Below are positions 33,010 to 43,700 of a stretch of DNA of 64,000 nt, in pieces. The stretch is from Bolinopsis microptera (lineage: Eukaryota; Ctenophora; Tentaculata; Lobata; Bolinopsidae), in contig NC_087072.1 in assembly GCF_026151205.1 (NCBI RefSeq), positions 23,019,603 through 23,083,602 on the forward strand. Reading direction: 5' to 3'. The notes beneath the pieces were generated by a model that saw only the letters and a list, made by a program, of their open reading frames with translations, was not told where the DNA came from and made no database searches. The position numbers were made by a program, and so were the translations under genes. The first letter of the stretch is position 1, and every line of letters starts with the position of its first letter.

Positions 33010-33329
33010 TGCTAAGGGAGCAGTTAAAGGGGTCATATCATAGTTAATTAACACAAACTGAAATAATTAATTGTTGTTGCGGATTTTTATGGAGTTTGAA
33101 CAGTATTTCACTTTTCTAGGTATAGGATAGGTCATAGGTAATAGTAAATAGTATAGGTAATAAGTAATATATAATGGTAAAACGATTCATGTACTCTAGT
33201 TCGACACGTATTCTAGTTCGTCAACCTATTATTTCGCCAGAAATCACCCCTGTCGGATTTCGGTACGTGTCGAACTATAGCCCAGGTAGCAGACTCTATT
33301 TTCTACTTGTGATCCAACTACAGTATCAT

Positions 33330-33920
33330 GTGTGGAACTACAGTACGTTCCAAATTTTCTAATTTTTCTTTCAGTTTCCCTCATTCCTCACATTCCTGCG
33401 TTCCTCACATTCTAATAAAAGTGGCGGGACACCCCTCACTTTATATCTACATCACATTCCACATGCTTTGTTCTCAATATTTAAATTGAGGTAACAATGT
33501 TGAGTCCTTTAGAATTGATAGCTCGGCTCATGTGTGGAACTACAGCTCTACAGTACGTTCCAAATTTTCTAATTTTTCTTTCAGTTTCCCTCATTTCTCA
33601 CATTCCTGCGTTCCTCACATTCTAATAAAAGTGGCGGGACACCCCTCACTTCATACCTACATCACATTCCACATGCTTTGTTCTCAATATTTAAATTGAG
33701 GTAACAATGTTGAGTCCTTTAGAATTGATAGCTCGGCTCATGTGTGGAACTACAGCTCTACAGTACGTTCCAAATTTTCTAATTTTTCTTTCAGTTTCCC
33801 TCATTCCTCACATTCCTGCAATCCTCACATTCTAATAAAAGTGGCGGGACACCCCTCACTTCATACCTACATCACATTCCACATGCTTTGTTCTCAATAT
33901 TTAAATTGAGGTAACAATGT
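33330..33920. repeat. Tandem satellite, 210-bp unit, nearly three copies
   Basis: The phrase AATTTTTCTTTCAGTTTCCC recurs at 33361, 33571 and 33781, giving a period of exactly 210 bp, with almost no divergence between units. Each unit includes GGCGGGACACCCCTCACTT and an ATATTTAAATTGAGG segment. Non-coding. Confidence 0.9.
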
Positions 33921-34637
33921 TCAAGTCCTTTAAAAAGGTTCAGTTTGTTCCACAACACTGTATCAGTTTATTGAAGTTCAGTTAACTGCGTCGTCTCTCT
34001 TCAGTTCGGTCTATGTAACATGTTTCTTAGCTTGTTCCGCCCGAGCTCACATCTCTGAGATGGTGCTTATTTTCAACTAATTTATATAATGATTTTTGGT
34101 CATCTAATTAAATATGTGACAAAATTGGATTTATTAACATGTTTTAGTTTATCTACGCATACCAGGCCACTTAAAGCTCATACCAAGCTAATAGAGCCAT
34201 GATTCAGTAGACTTTGGTATGATGCTCGATTGAAGTAAAATTGTTATTCTAGTCTGGTTGAATATAACTTCAAAGTATCCGTTATTTTACAGGATCGCAA
34301 TTAGCTTGGCGAGACAAAACGTTTCGTACCGATTTTATGATATTTGAAGAACAATAAGTTTTCGAAAAATGTGTACAATTTTACAAAATTTATACATGGG
34401 GCCGGGGGACCCTTGTGTTTGAGCTGAAAAATTTTAAAGGTCGAAATACGGGGGGGGGGGGGGGGGGGGGGCGGGGGGAAGGGCAAAAATTGTTATTTGG
34501 TGTTCAAAATTATATTTAGATTCTGAATATTGAATTCAATTTATATCGTTCTTTAAGGCTGAAAGTTTGATGAAATTATATTATAACTGTTTTATCTTTA
34601 GGTTATAATCAGGTTACAACCAGGTTATTAGGTTATA
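33921..34637. other. Spacer with a poly(G) tract
   Basis: AT-rich DNA; a run of about 20-30 G lies at 34450-34478. No gene recognised. Confidence 0.4.
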
Positions 34638-36458
34638 ATGATGAACCGTTTTGTGATAACCCTGCTCTCTGTCGCAGTCATTGGATCTCAACCTACACCA
34701 GCTGTTGATCTTGGTAAGTCGTCTATTTGTGTTTTGTATTAAGAAATGAGATGTATTGCATCTCATTACCCGCATATCCATCCTATATTTACCCACATTA
34801 TCTCGATAGAAGTTATAGTTGTTATTATAAAATATAAATCCTCGGCAACATAGTGGTGAATCGAAGTGAAATATTTTTGTTTCAGATGCATTGAAGCCCT
34901 ACCTTGCCATGCTTGACGCCAGGGATAAGGTAACAGACGATTCAACAATCTTGTTTAAAATCTCACTTTTGATGAAAAATATGTCGCATAATAGAATACG
35001 AGGCTGAGTTTATTTTAAAATGTGTATTAATATATTACAATGTGTCCGTCATGAACCCGCTAGGCCACTAGGGTTGCGGTTGAAACTTTGCTGATTGCTG
35101 AGGGATTGTGAACGGATTTCAAACAAATATCTTGCTTTTTGTCAGGTAATGGAAGCAGCTTGTTCGCAAGATCTCGACGGCACATTTAAAGCTGTAGCTG
35201 TAATTGAAGCAGGTTACAAGATCATGTTGAATGAAAAACAGCAATCACTGCGGAGTAGTCTCTTGTCTTTGACGCCTTACTTAAAATCGGTAAGATCAGA
35301 TAAAATCAGATAATTTTAAAGATAGTTCGGATTATTTATATTTATAGTGTGACGTAAAATGGTTTATAAGATAATTATAAGCAAATAACTCAGAAACAAA
35401 AAGTGAAAAGTCAGCAAGCAACACTAGCCACCAGCTACACAGGTCGAGACGCAATCGAGGCAGATGTAAGACAAACTCATTTTCCATCCATTTTGCATGT
35501 ATTGACGGACTGAAGGCCACAACCGTTTCTTTTATTTAAATCTATAAAATATAATAAGCCATGTATCAATTAATTTTCAAGTTTCACGGAAGGCCTACAA
35601 GTACGGTCATAAAACCGGCATGGACGGAAAAATAGGTTTCATGATAAGCCCAGTATGTATAATGTTATTATATTTCAGATATTTTATTTGACAATGATTG
35701 GCGATGTTTGTCGATACATCTCTGACACATCATTATTTGTTGATGATTCTGATCAAGTAAATGCAATGAGGAAAACAGAGGATATGTACGAGAAGGCTAA
35801 CGATATGTTGATAAGATCGGATCTCGCAACGACCAATGTAATCAGACTACAGCTGGTTGCCAACAGATCTGATTTTACATTTAAATACAAAGATGTATTC
35901 GGAGCAGATAATTATAGAGGTAAGGACTAAGGATATTGAATTTTTAGATGACAATGACATTAACTGCCGTGCTGTTAAAAAAACAAAAATACTAAAGAAT
36001 AAATCATATGAAGTGCGGTGTTGTTGTTTTTTTGTGAAGTTTTGTTGTTTTTTCTTCTTCTTCGACTTTGAATTCCGATCGAAGTAAGCCTCGTAAGCAT
36101 AAGTATCGGTCATGTAGCAAAAGTGTGGCGATGTTGAGCATAATCGTTAACTAGGCCCATATCAAGTATTACATGATTGTGTCAGCCTCATTACGGTTAA
36201 AGGGTACCTTTTAACAACTTGCTTAATATTACTACATATTTACTCACAAATTAAGTCAATTTTCAGTTCTTTTAAAATTCACGATTCCTATTTTCAGGCG
36301 GCGAGAATATAGCTGAATCTGTTGCACAGTATATCGAAACAGCAATTACTGATGCCATGAGGGATATACGAACGTTGGGTGAAAATGGGAAAGCGATTCT
36401 AGAAACAATTCAACCGATGCTTGATCTCTTGAAAGCAAATAAAATGTACTACAATTAA
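34638..36458 (+). CDS. Secreted orphan protein, five exons (221 aa)
   Basis: Exons 34638-34713, 34886-34929, 35146-35289, 35679-35919 and 36298-36458 have canonical GT/AG ends and sum to 666 nt without phase conflict. Exon 1 encodes a signal peptide (MMNRFVITLLSVAVIGSQ) followed by TPAVD. The mature protein is short, helix-prone and nearly cysteine-free: two Cys are visible (EAACSQD and GDVCRY). It has a hydrophobic stretch SIFYLTMIGDV, an acidic region DTSLFVDDSDQ and one sequon (NRSD), and ends LLKANKMYYN. There is no membrane anchor. I do not recognise the family. The clean gene structure makes it very likely to be real. Confidence 0.8.
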
Positions 36459-36500
36459 AGGTTTTTTTCCGATTTTCCGCCTGCGATATACTTTAATATA

Positions 36501-37249
36501 CAGGGTGGGCCAAAAGTCAGTGGACATACGTTGGCCTTAATAGCTCCGCCGTGTTTTATATTTGAGAGCTGTTGCTTTGCAGATGGCATACTGTACTTAC
36601 TGGTTCGAGGATTCCGTCGTCAAAATTTGAAAATTCGAATATTTTAGACCACGCCCATTCAATATTAAAACACCTAGATATTGTTTTTTTCTGACCATGC
36701 TGAACGCCTAATTTTTTCAGAGACGGTATTATATTATTAAATGTTGCATATGATCTGAAAACATGAGGCAAAACGGATTATAAATGACGAAGTTGTCAAG
36801 CATTTTCTGTATTTCGTTAACAAAATTGACTGGGTGATTATGTGACACCGTGACACGACACCTTAATTGGGCACCCTTAACAGTTAACAATTCCCATAAC
36901 GTTTAACTGGGTGGTTAACGGGGTCACCTAATCACGTGATTAGGTAAATCACCTGATCACACGTAATGAATAAACTCGTTATGCTTCATATCTCGGTCAT
37001 CTGAGAAGCTACAGTTCTAATTTTGTCAGGACAAAAGTAATTCGAACAGCCAAACACAAGTCAATAAAATTCAGCTCCATCCGACTAGCCAAACTATCAA
37101 ATAAATGCAAAAATGAACCTTCATTCGAAAAACATGAACTCGAATATTTTCGATTTGACGAATTCCTCGAACCAGTGGTGGTAGTAAGTCATACCAGAAA
37201 ATTGGGCACTCAGTAACTGAGCTATTGAGGCCAACGTATGTCCACTGAC
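36501..37249. mobile_element. Mariner-type MITE with truncated right end
   Basis: The left end CAGGGTGGGCCAAAAGTCAG follows TATA. The right end repeats the inner part of this TIR inverted (GAGGCCAACGTATGTCCACT) but stops at GACTT, without the final CCCTG. CAGGGTGNNCCAAAAGT is a common Tc1/mariner terminus. No transposase is seen. Confidence 0.6.
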
Positions 37250-37359
37250 TTAATATATTTTAATATACTAAGTTAATATATAGTACTTTAATATATTTTA
37301 ATATTTAAGTATAGTGAAATGTAGATTGTTTTCCCAATTTTGCGCCTTCGATATACTTT

Positions 37360-37660
37360 GGTGGCTCAGTGGCTTAGTTGGTTAATCTGCTTGTCTACTG
37401 GCCCTGACGTTGCGAGTTCGAATCCCAGTTGGGCCAAGATTTCAAAATTGATGGGCAGCCGTCACTCACCAAACCATGGTGTGAATGGTAGTGGCTCTCA
37501 TTAGAGCTGCGAAAATAACACGAGTGCATATGCCTGGGGTTGCGTCCCGACTATGCTGCAGGGAAATCTGTACCGAAAGGACCGTGGCCGCACCGCAAAA
37601 GAAAAGGAGATCGGCCCCTCGATCCTAGCTTGCTAGGTTCGCCATTGTTGTTGTTGTTGT
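37360..37660 (+). repeat. tRNA-derived SINE with target-site duplication
   Basis: The head has pol III boxes (A: TGGCTTAGTTGG; B: GAGTTCGAATCCC), followed by an unrelated body and a (TTG)n tail at 37645-37660. It is flanked by GATATACTTT at 37350-37359 and 37661-37670, a 10-bp direct repeat consistent with LINE-mediated insertion, although similar AT-rich phrases occur nearby. Confidence 0.75.
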
Positions 37661-37670
37661 GATATACTTT

Positions 37671-39017
37671 AATATACTTTAATACACTTTCGTAATATGT
37701 GAACGACCCCTTAATATACTTTATTATCTATCTATTAATATCTTTTGATATACTTAAATATACTTAAATATATTTTAATATACCTATATTTCGATTCAAA
37801 TATTGGCCGCTAAATTTCTTTAAAGGCCTATTACTCAAAGATTCGGCTCGATAAATAAGGTCCTCACACGATTCTACGCCTATCCTGAAAATTTCATAGG
37901 ACAATTTGGAAAAATGAAGAAGCCTTAGGCTTTTTGGTGAAGTCACTTTCCCGAAAATCAGGAACTGAGATATTGGCAATTTTGTTCATTTTTGGCCTTA
38001 GTTTCCACATTTCTATAGATATCAAGCTATAAATCTCAGATAATGCATAGATTAGCTGTACCTTCATGTAAAGTTGGTCTTGTTCAAAGATATTAATACT
38101 TGACCAATAAATGGGCCAAAATATATGTATCAAATTTGGTAAATATTCCCAAATATGGGCATATGGTTTTTGATTCATAACTCAGCCATATGATCCTTAG
38201 AACATATCCTGAAAGTTTCAGTGTGATTGCTCAAAAATTGTAGAAGATGGATTTTTAGACTCGATTTTCAGGGCACGCGCAATACAATTTGAATTACATA
38301 TAAGCGCTGACCTTTGACCGGCGATTATTTCGGCTTGGAACAATATTTTTCCAAGGGGCCAAAAGTAGCTGATAGATATCACTCCCGTCTATCAGAAACA
38401 ACTATAAAATAAATTTCTAGATAATTTTGATGAAGACCCCCGGGCCCCGGCCCTCATCCCTCTTATTTCGATAGTTTTTAGGGAAAATTTCGGTCAAATC
38501 GGTATCATTACCCTTATCTTTAAACTATACTATCTTTCTTTCTGTATTTATGTCCAATTTAAACGTTAACAGTAAACGTAGGCGTTATTTGTTTGCAGTT
38601 TGTACATTAGCTACCTAAAAGTCGAACTATAATAAGTGCAAAAAATTATGGAATATTTAATAGTATTTTGTCTCATGATTTGTTAATTTTGACTTTATAC
38701 TTTTACCAAACGTACAATACAGATTAAGGCAACAATTTCAATAATTTCATCTTTAGCATCTTTGTTTTTCTTATCACAGCAATGTTCCCTTCATGCATGT
38801 AAGTTGTGGCCTCTGTCTAATATAAATAACGACAATTTTACACATTAATTTATAGACAACTAAACTAACTCTAAGGCAGAGCAGATACAACTTATTCAAT
38901 ATGAGGATGTTTGGACTGAGAGACATGCTTAAGTAAAACAACAAAACTGGATGTTTAATGTTTATGACTATTATATGTGTAGAAAGGTAGTATCTATAGG
39001 TTGATAATCATGTGTGT
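37671..39017. other. No gene recognised
   Basis: AT-rich DNA beginning with iterated TAATATACTTT phrases (37663-37790) and the lone MITE terminus GTAATATGTGAACGACCCC at 37693. Nothing else is seen. Confidence 0.4.
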
Positions 39018-39182
39018 TAAGGAATCGTTTGCAGATTACGTCATCACTGAGAAGTGAGGAGGTTTTTGAACTACGCTAGTGTAATTTTAACACAATAGCT
39101 ATATCATGTAAAACTGATAACGGAGGGGTGATTAAAATTGGCCAAAAAGTGATAACGTAATATAATTATATAAACGACCCTA
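39018..39182. mobile_element. Degenerate copy of the GTTCACATATTACG MITE
   Basis: The order of segments (GATTACGTCATCA, CTACGCTAGTGTAATTTTA, AAAACTGATAACGGAGGGG, AAAAAGTGATAACGTAAT, AACGACCC) is the inverted order of 32299-32488 with many changes. An old relative. Confidence 0.55.
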
Positions 39183-39585
39183 AGCCAATAACTGGAGACG
39201 GGCTGTGGCAAATAGCCTAGTATGGGACAAATTGTTATGCAGCCATAACGATTTGCACGAAAGATTCATCGTATAGTATTTGTTCAGCAATCAAAAACAC
39301 AATAATATGTGAAGTCATGTCTGTTTTCGTCACGCTGTTGTTCATATTATACGAAATAAAGATATGTCGGACATTCATAAGAAAATAATAAATGCGGCCG
39401 CATTCCCTATGTGAGCGGCCGCTAAATTTCCCAATCAATGATGGCGTCTCATATCATATTTACCTACTCAGCCCCACGAATAAAATTCAGTCTATATTTA
39501 ATTGAGACTGCCAGTGCCAGGTATATTCTCCCAACTCCAAATTAAACATTCCCCTGATAAGTACAATATAAAAACAGAACCTACC

Positions 39586-39737
39586 TTCATCTTACTCATG
39601 AGACGTTTTACACTTTATTGTATTGTTTTATTCCCAACGCTTTCGAAGAAAGAATCCTTTTCTTCTTCTCCAGATCTCCTCTTTATTACTGATTCTAAAA
39701 TGGTCTGGGATTCTTGTCTTCGTTTCATTGCTACGAG
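39586..39737 (-). pseudogene. Displaced copy of the Efg1-like first exon
   Basis: The minus strand reads MKRRQESQTILES ... KDSFFESVGNKT then a stop, matching exon 1 of the Efg1-like gene (32860-33009), including the downstream GTAAAACGTCTCATGAGTA. Small deletions break the frame. Partial similarity continues upstream (GTTTGAACAGT phrase at 39868 and 33098). It is a stray duplicate about 6.7 kb from the parent exon, probably non-functional. Confidence 0.7.
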
Positions 39738-40222
39738 AATTTTAATTTTACAACGGTGATATCATTGATATGCCTTGCTAGTAGAGTCGGAACTGGCAGT
39801 TGAAATAAGTAGAAATAAATTATAGTAAGTTAAAATAAGTTGATATTTTTGCGTATTATTATGTTTGAACAGTGATCAAAAGACCAATAAAATTTAGTTT
39901 TTTTCCGGGTACATGAGATGTAAATGTAATGATAAAACAGCTGAAAATCGAAACTTTATTCGTCAGATTATAAATGAAAATGGGATGAAAATAAATGATC
40001 TATTGAAAATATCATCACAGCCGTCAAGTAAAGATGAAAAACTAACGTGTACTATGCGCTTAACCTTACCTATTATAATATTATTAATAGACAACAGATA
40101 TCAAATATTAATGTTCGCTTATCCTGCACCCTCCCCGACCACGCTGTTGTACGATCAGCCAGCTATTTAAGCACGGTCGATGCCCTGTGATATCGATAAA
40201 TAAACAACAAAATAAATTCCTG

Positions 40223-40503
40223 CTATCGCTTCTTTAAGGTTTGTAATGCCTTCCTTCGCAATTTTGCCTCGTCTGAGTCACTTGAGGACGGCCCAGAATC
40301 AGAAGAAGATTCTTTTTTCGGCTTCCTTTTCTTCTTTTTCACTTCTTCCGAAGAACTGCTTCCTTTTTTCTTCCTGGGTGCCCTTTTGGGAGGTTCTTCT
40401 TCAGAGCTATCAGATGATGATGATGACTTTCTGGGAGAGGGCTCTGACGTTTTCTTCCTTTTTGGTTCGGGAGAAGGAGGCTCTGAGTCAGATCCAGACG
40501 ATT
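40223..40503 (-). CDS. C-terminal exon of a nuclear Lys/Ser/Glu-rich protein (orphan exon)
   Basis: The minus-strand frame opens after a CAATCTTCAG acceptor (40504-40505) and runs to TAG at 40223. It encodes alternating serine/acidic and lysine clusters (SPEPKRKKTSEPSPRKSSSS; EEEPPKRAPRKKKGSSSSEE) and ends KLRRKALQTLKKR. Such tails with CK2-like sites are common in nuclear and splicing-associated proteins. The upstream exons are not identified: the next minus-strand frames belong to the transporter and RNASEH2A. The + strand frame across the same bases is a shadow. Confidence 0.45.
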
Positions 40504-40794
40504 CTGAAGATTGATTTTCTTTACAATCTTAAAGATTATTTTCCCATTAAGCTATGTAACCACTATAACTACAAGAAATTAATGCAACCTATAGCATTGG
40601 CATAGCATCAATATTCGATAATTACTACGGCGACAAAATGAAATGGCAAGTGCCTTAGACTCTGGCTAATTGACAAAATCTTATTTCATTGGTTGTCCTG
40701 AGCAGCACTTTTACACTCAGCAGAACATACCGTCAATATATTGACTTTATCACTTACTCCCGATACTGCAATCGGAACTATCAGTCTTAGTTAA

Positions 40795-43700
40795 TCAACA
40801 AAATGATTTGGGAGATTTTTCTATTGCCAATCCTCTGTTCAAAAGAAACAGTGCTATCATTGTAATAAAACCGATTAAACAGAACAGGTATCTTTCGGAA
40901 TAACATTCTGGTATAACGACAGGATCACGTTTACCCAACTGGAACACTGCTGAAATTGGAATAAGACATATAGCTTGCCAAAAGGGTACTATAAGAATAT
41001 GTGGCTTCTTACCAATCTTTCGTAAAAGACTAAACCCTAATCCAAGACACATTGATCCGAAAATTGGTACAAAGACAAATGGTCCGATCTCTTTTCTGGA
41101 GTCGGATTCATCAGATCCAAATATAAAATCTGGTTGAGCATGTTCTAACCAATCTTTCCCCTTTAGCAAGATCACCCTGAACTCTACTGTGGTGAGTAGA
41201 GTGTTACACTTTGTAACTGTGCTTAGCTTTTCCTAGTATAGTTTTCAGTTAATCTTTCTAGTAAGATAGGAACTGTTATTGATATTTCTAATTGCATTTA
41301 TTCTATAATGTATTGCATTACAAATTATATACGTTTTCAGATAGATTGATAACAACCATCGTGATTTCATTGCATACATCAAAGCAATAAACAGTGGTAG
41401 CAGCAAGCGCAAGCTCAAACTACAACGACGTCAACTAAAACTCAAACTACATCAACTACAACTACGTCAACTACTGTGAGGATGTCAAAGGACACACCAT
41501 CATTTGATGGGACTGGTTATACACGGTACCGCCAGCTTGCTAAGATATGGGCAACTGTATCAACGGTGTCAGAGGAACACAAAGCAATGATACTGATCAT
41601 GTTTCTCAAAGACAAAGCATTAGACATCGCTCTAACCATAGATGAAGAACTTCTTAAGACCAAGAAGGCTGATGCTGAGCCACCTGAGACTAAAGTCGGT
41701 GTTGAGCTACTTATAGCCCAGTTAGATGAGATTTACCTAGAGAGTGATGATACTCTTGGAAAATATGAAAGATTTGAAAATTTAAAAAGAAACTCAGAAC
41801 AGAGAATGACTGAGTTTATCCTGATTTTCGAGAGTCTAGAACGAGAACTGAAGACAGAAGGAGTGACACTTCCTGAACTAGTGCTGGCCTATAAATTACT
41901 AAAAGCTGCCAATCTGTCCAATGCAGATGAGAAGTTAGCTAGAGCCACCTGCACAGCTATGACAATGGAAGATATGAAGAAATCACTCATGAGATTGGCT
42001 GATTCCCAACTCAATAAATCCAAAGTAGAAGAATCTGACAGTCTTCCTATTAAAGTGAAAGCAGAGCCATGCTATCTAGCTTTAGACAAGAAAACTTCCA
42101 ACAGAAGCTGGTAAAAAAGAGACAACAGACTCAAATACTCTCCCAGAAGAGCAAATAATGTTCAATAGGAACGGAACTGGAAACAATGTTAGAGGAAAAC
42201 AGAGACCTTTTGGTCAGAGGAATGACAACAGACAGGTTTGCTACGGGTGCTACTCTCCAGGACACTGGATCAAAGACTGCCCTCTTAGAGCTCCTTTCAG
42301 ACAGCCGATGAACTTCCAAAGGCCGCCTTACCAGCAACACACCATGCCTAATAACCAACACTCAGGCTACAGACAAGGACCGCCCAACCCAGCCTATTAC
42401 AACCAGCAGATTCCTTATTATCTGTCAGACATGATTCCCAACAATGAAGAGTTTTACGGATACAACCAAGAATACTATGAAGAACCTATGCCTACAGTGA
42501 AACCCATATTCTTCCAATGGAACGTCCGTCAAGAAGAAGAAGCTGCTTTTCTAGCCGGAGAAACTGTCAATAAAGCTTTGTTAGACTCAGGAGCAAGTAG
42601 AACAGTAGCCGGGGAAAACTGGTATTCATGCTTTCTAGATTCTGTAGATGACGAGACAAGAAGCACTGTTAAAGAATTCCCAGCAGAAATCATCTTTAGA
42701 TTTGGAGTAGGAACCCTAGAATCTTCTAAGAAAGTGATCATCCCAGTCACAATTTGTACCCACAAAATTCGGCTTGAAGTACACATCGTTAACAGTGACA
42801 TACCTCTTCTATTATCTTTGAAGTCAATGAAGTGCATGGGAGTACAACTTAATTTCGAGACAGACACCATTACCATCCGTGGAGAAGATTACAAGCTAGA
42901 GTTGACTAAATCAGGTCACTATGCGATCCCAATCCAGGAAGAAAACGTGATGGTTCCAAAACAAGAAGCAGATAAGCAGATGAATAGTAAAGAGAGATCT
43001 CAAGCCAGAGCTCAAGAAACAAACTCTGATCATAATTCTACTCTAAGAGACTTCAACATTCCAAATCTTGATCCTGAAGAGATAAGTGCTCAAGTAAAAC
43101 CTGAGATCCAAACCATTACTAGAACGACAGATCAAGAAGAACCACAGGAAACAACAAACAACCTACCTGGTGGAACTGCAGAGCCTACAATAGTTGAAGT
43201 TAAAGACACTCCAGAAACAACTATTGAGAGAACTACTGAAGAAGTGGAACAAACAAAGAAACCTCCAAAGGCAAGGAAACCTATGAAGAAAAATGAAGGC
43301 TTGATAACTGCAGTAATTGAAGGAGACACAGTGGTATTCCAAGAACCTGATTCGGATACATGGCACAAAGTTCAGCTTAAGTCTAGAGGATACACTGTCA
43401 ACAGCATGAACAAGAACTACTGGAATGTCATTTCAGAAGACGGAAGTTTTTCCGGGGTCAATTTAGACAAAGTAGACTGGCTACTTGAGAAAGACCCTCC
43501 TGAACCTCCTCCCATAGCTGAACCCCATGGAAATGAAGAGAGTATCAAGTTTGCCGAGATGATGTCTGAAGAAGTTTTTGTCCTGAGAACAGTGCCAAGC
43601 ACATACTACAACTAGACTGGTATTTCTGAATGTGTTAAGTTCTACCTATCTTGAATGTTTCTCTATATTTTTGTCTGGGCAGTCTGTTTAGAGAGAAGTA

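Noticed and set aside
33330-33920. Possible CRISPR-like array
   Set aside because: Whole 210-bp units repeat head to tail without unique spacers; this is a satellite in an animal genome.
39392-39421. Paired GCGGCCGC sites in a short inverted repeat
   Set aside because: Looks like a vector-type NotI motif, but the flanks are ordinary host sequence and the stem is short; a chance or repeat-derived hairpin is enough.
40246-40605. + strand 119-aa frame
   Set aside because: Shadow of the Lys/Ser/Glu-rich minus-strand exon.
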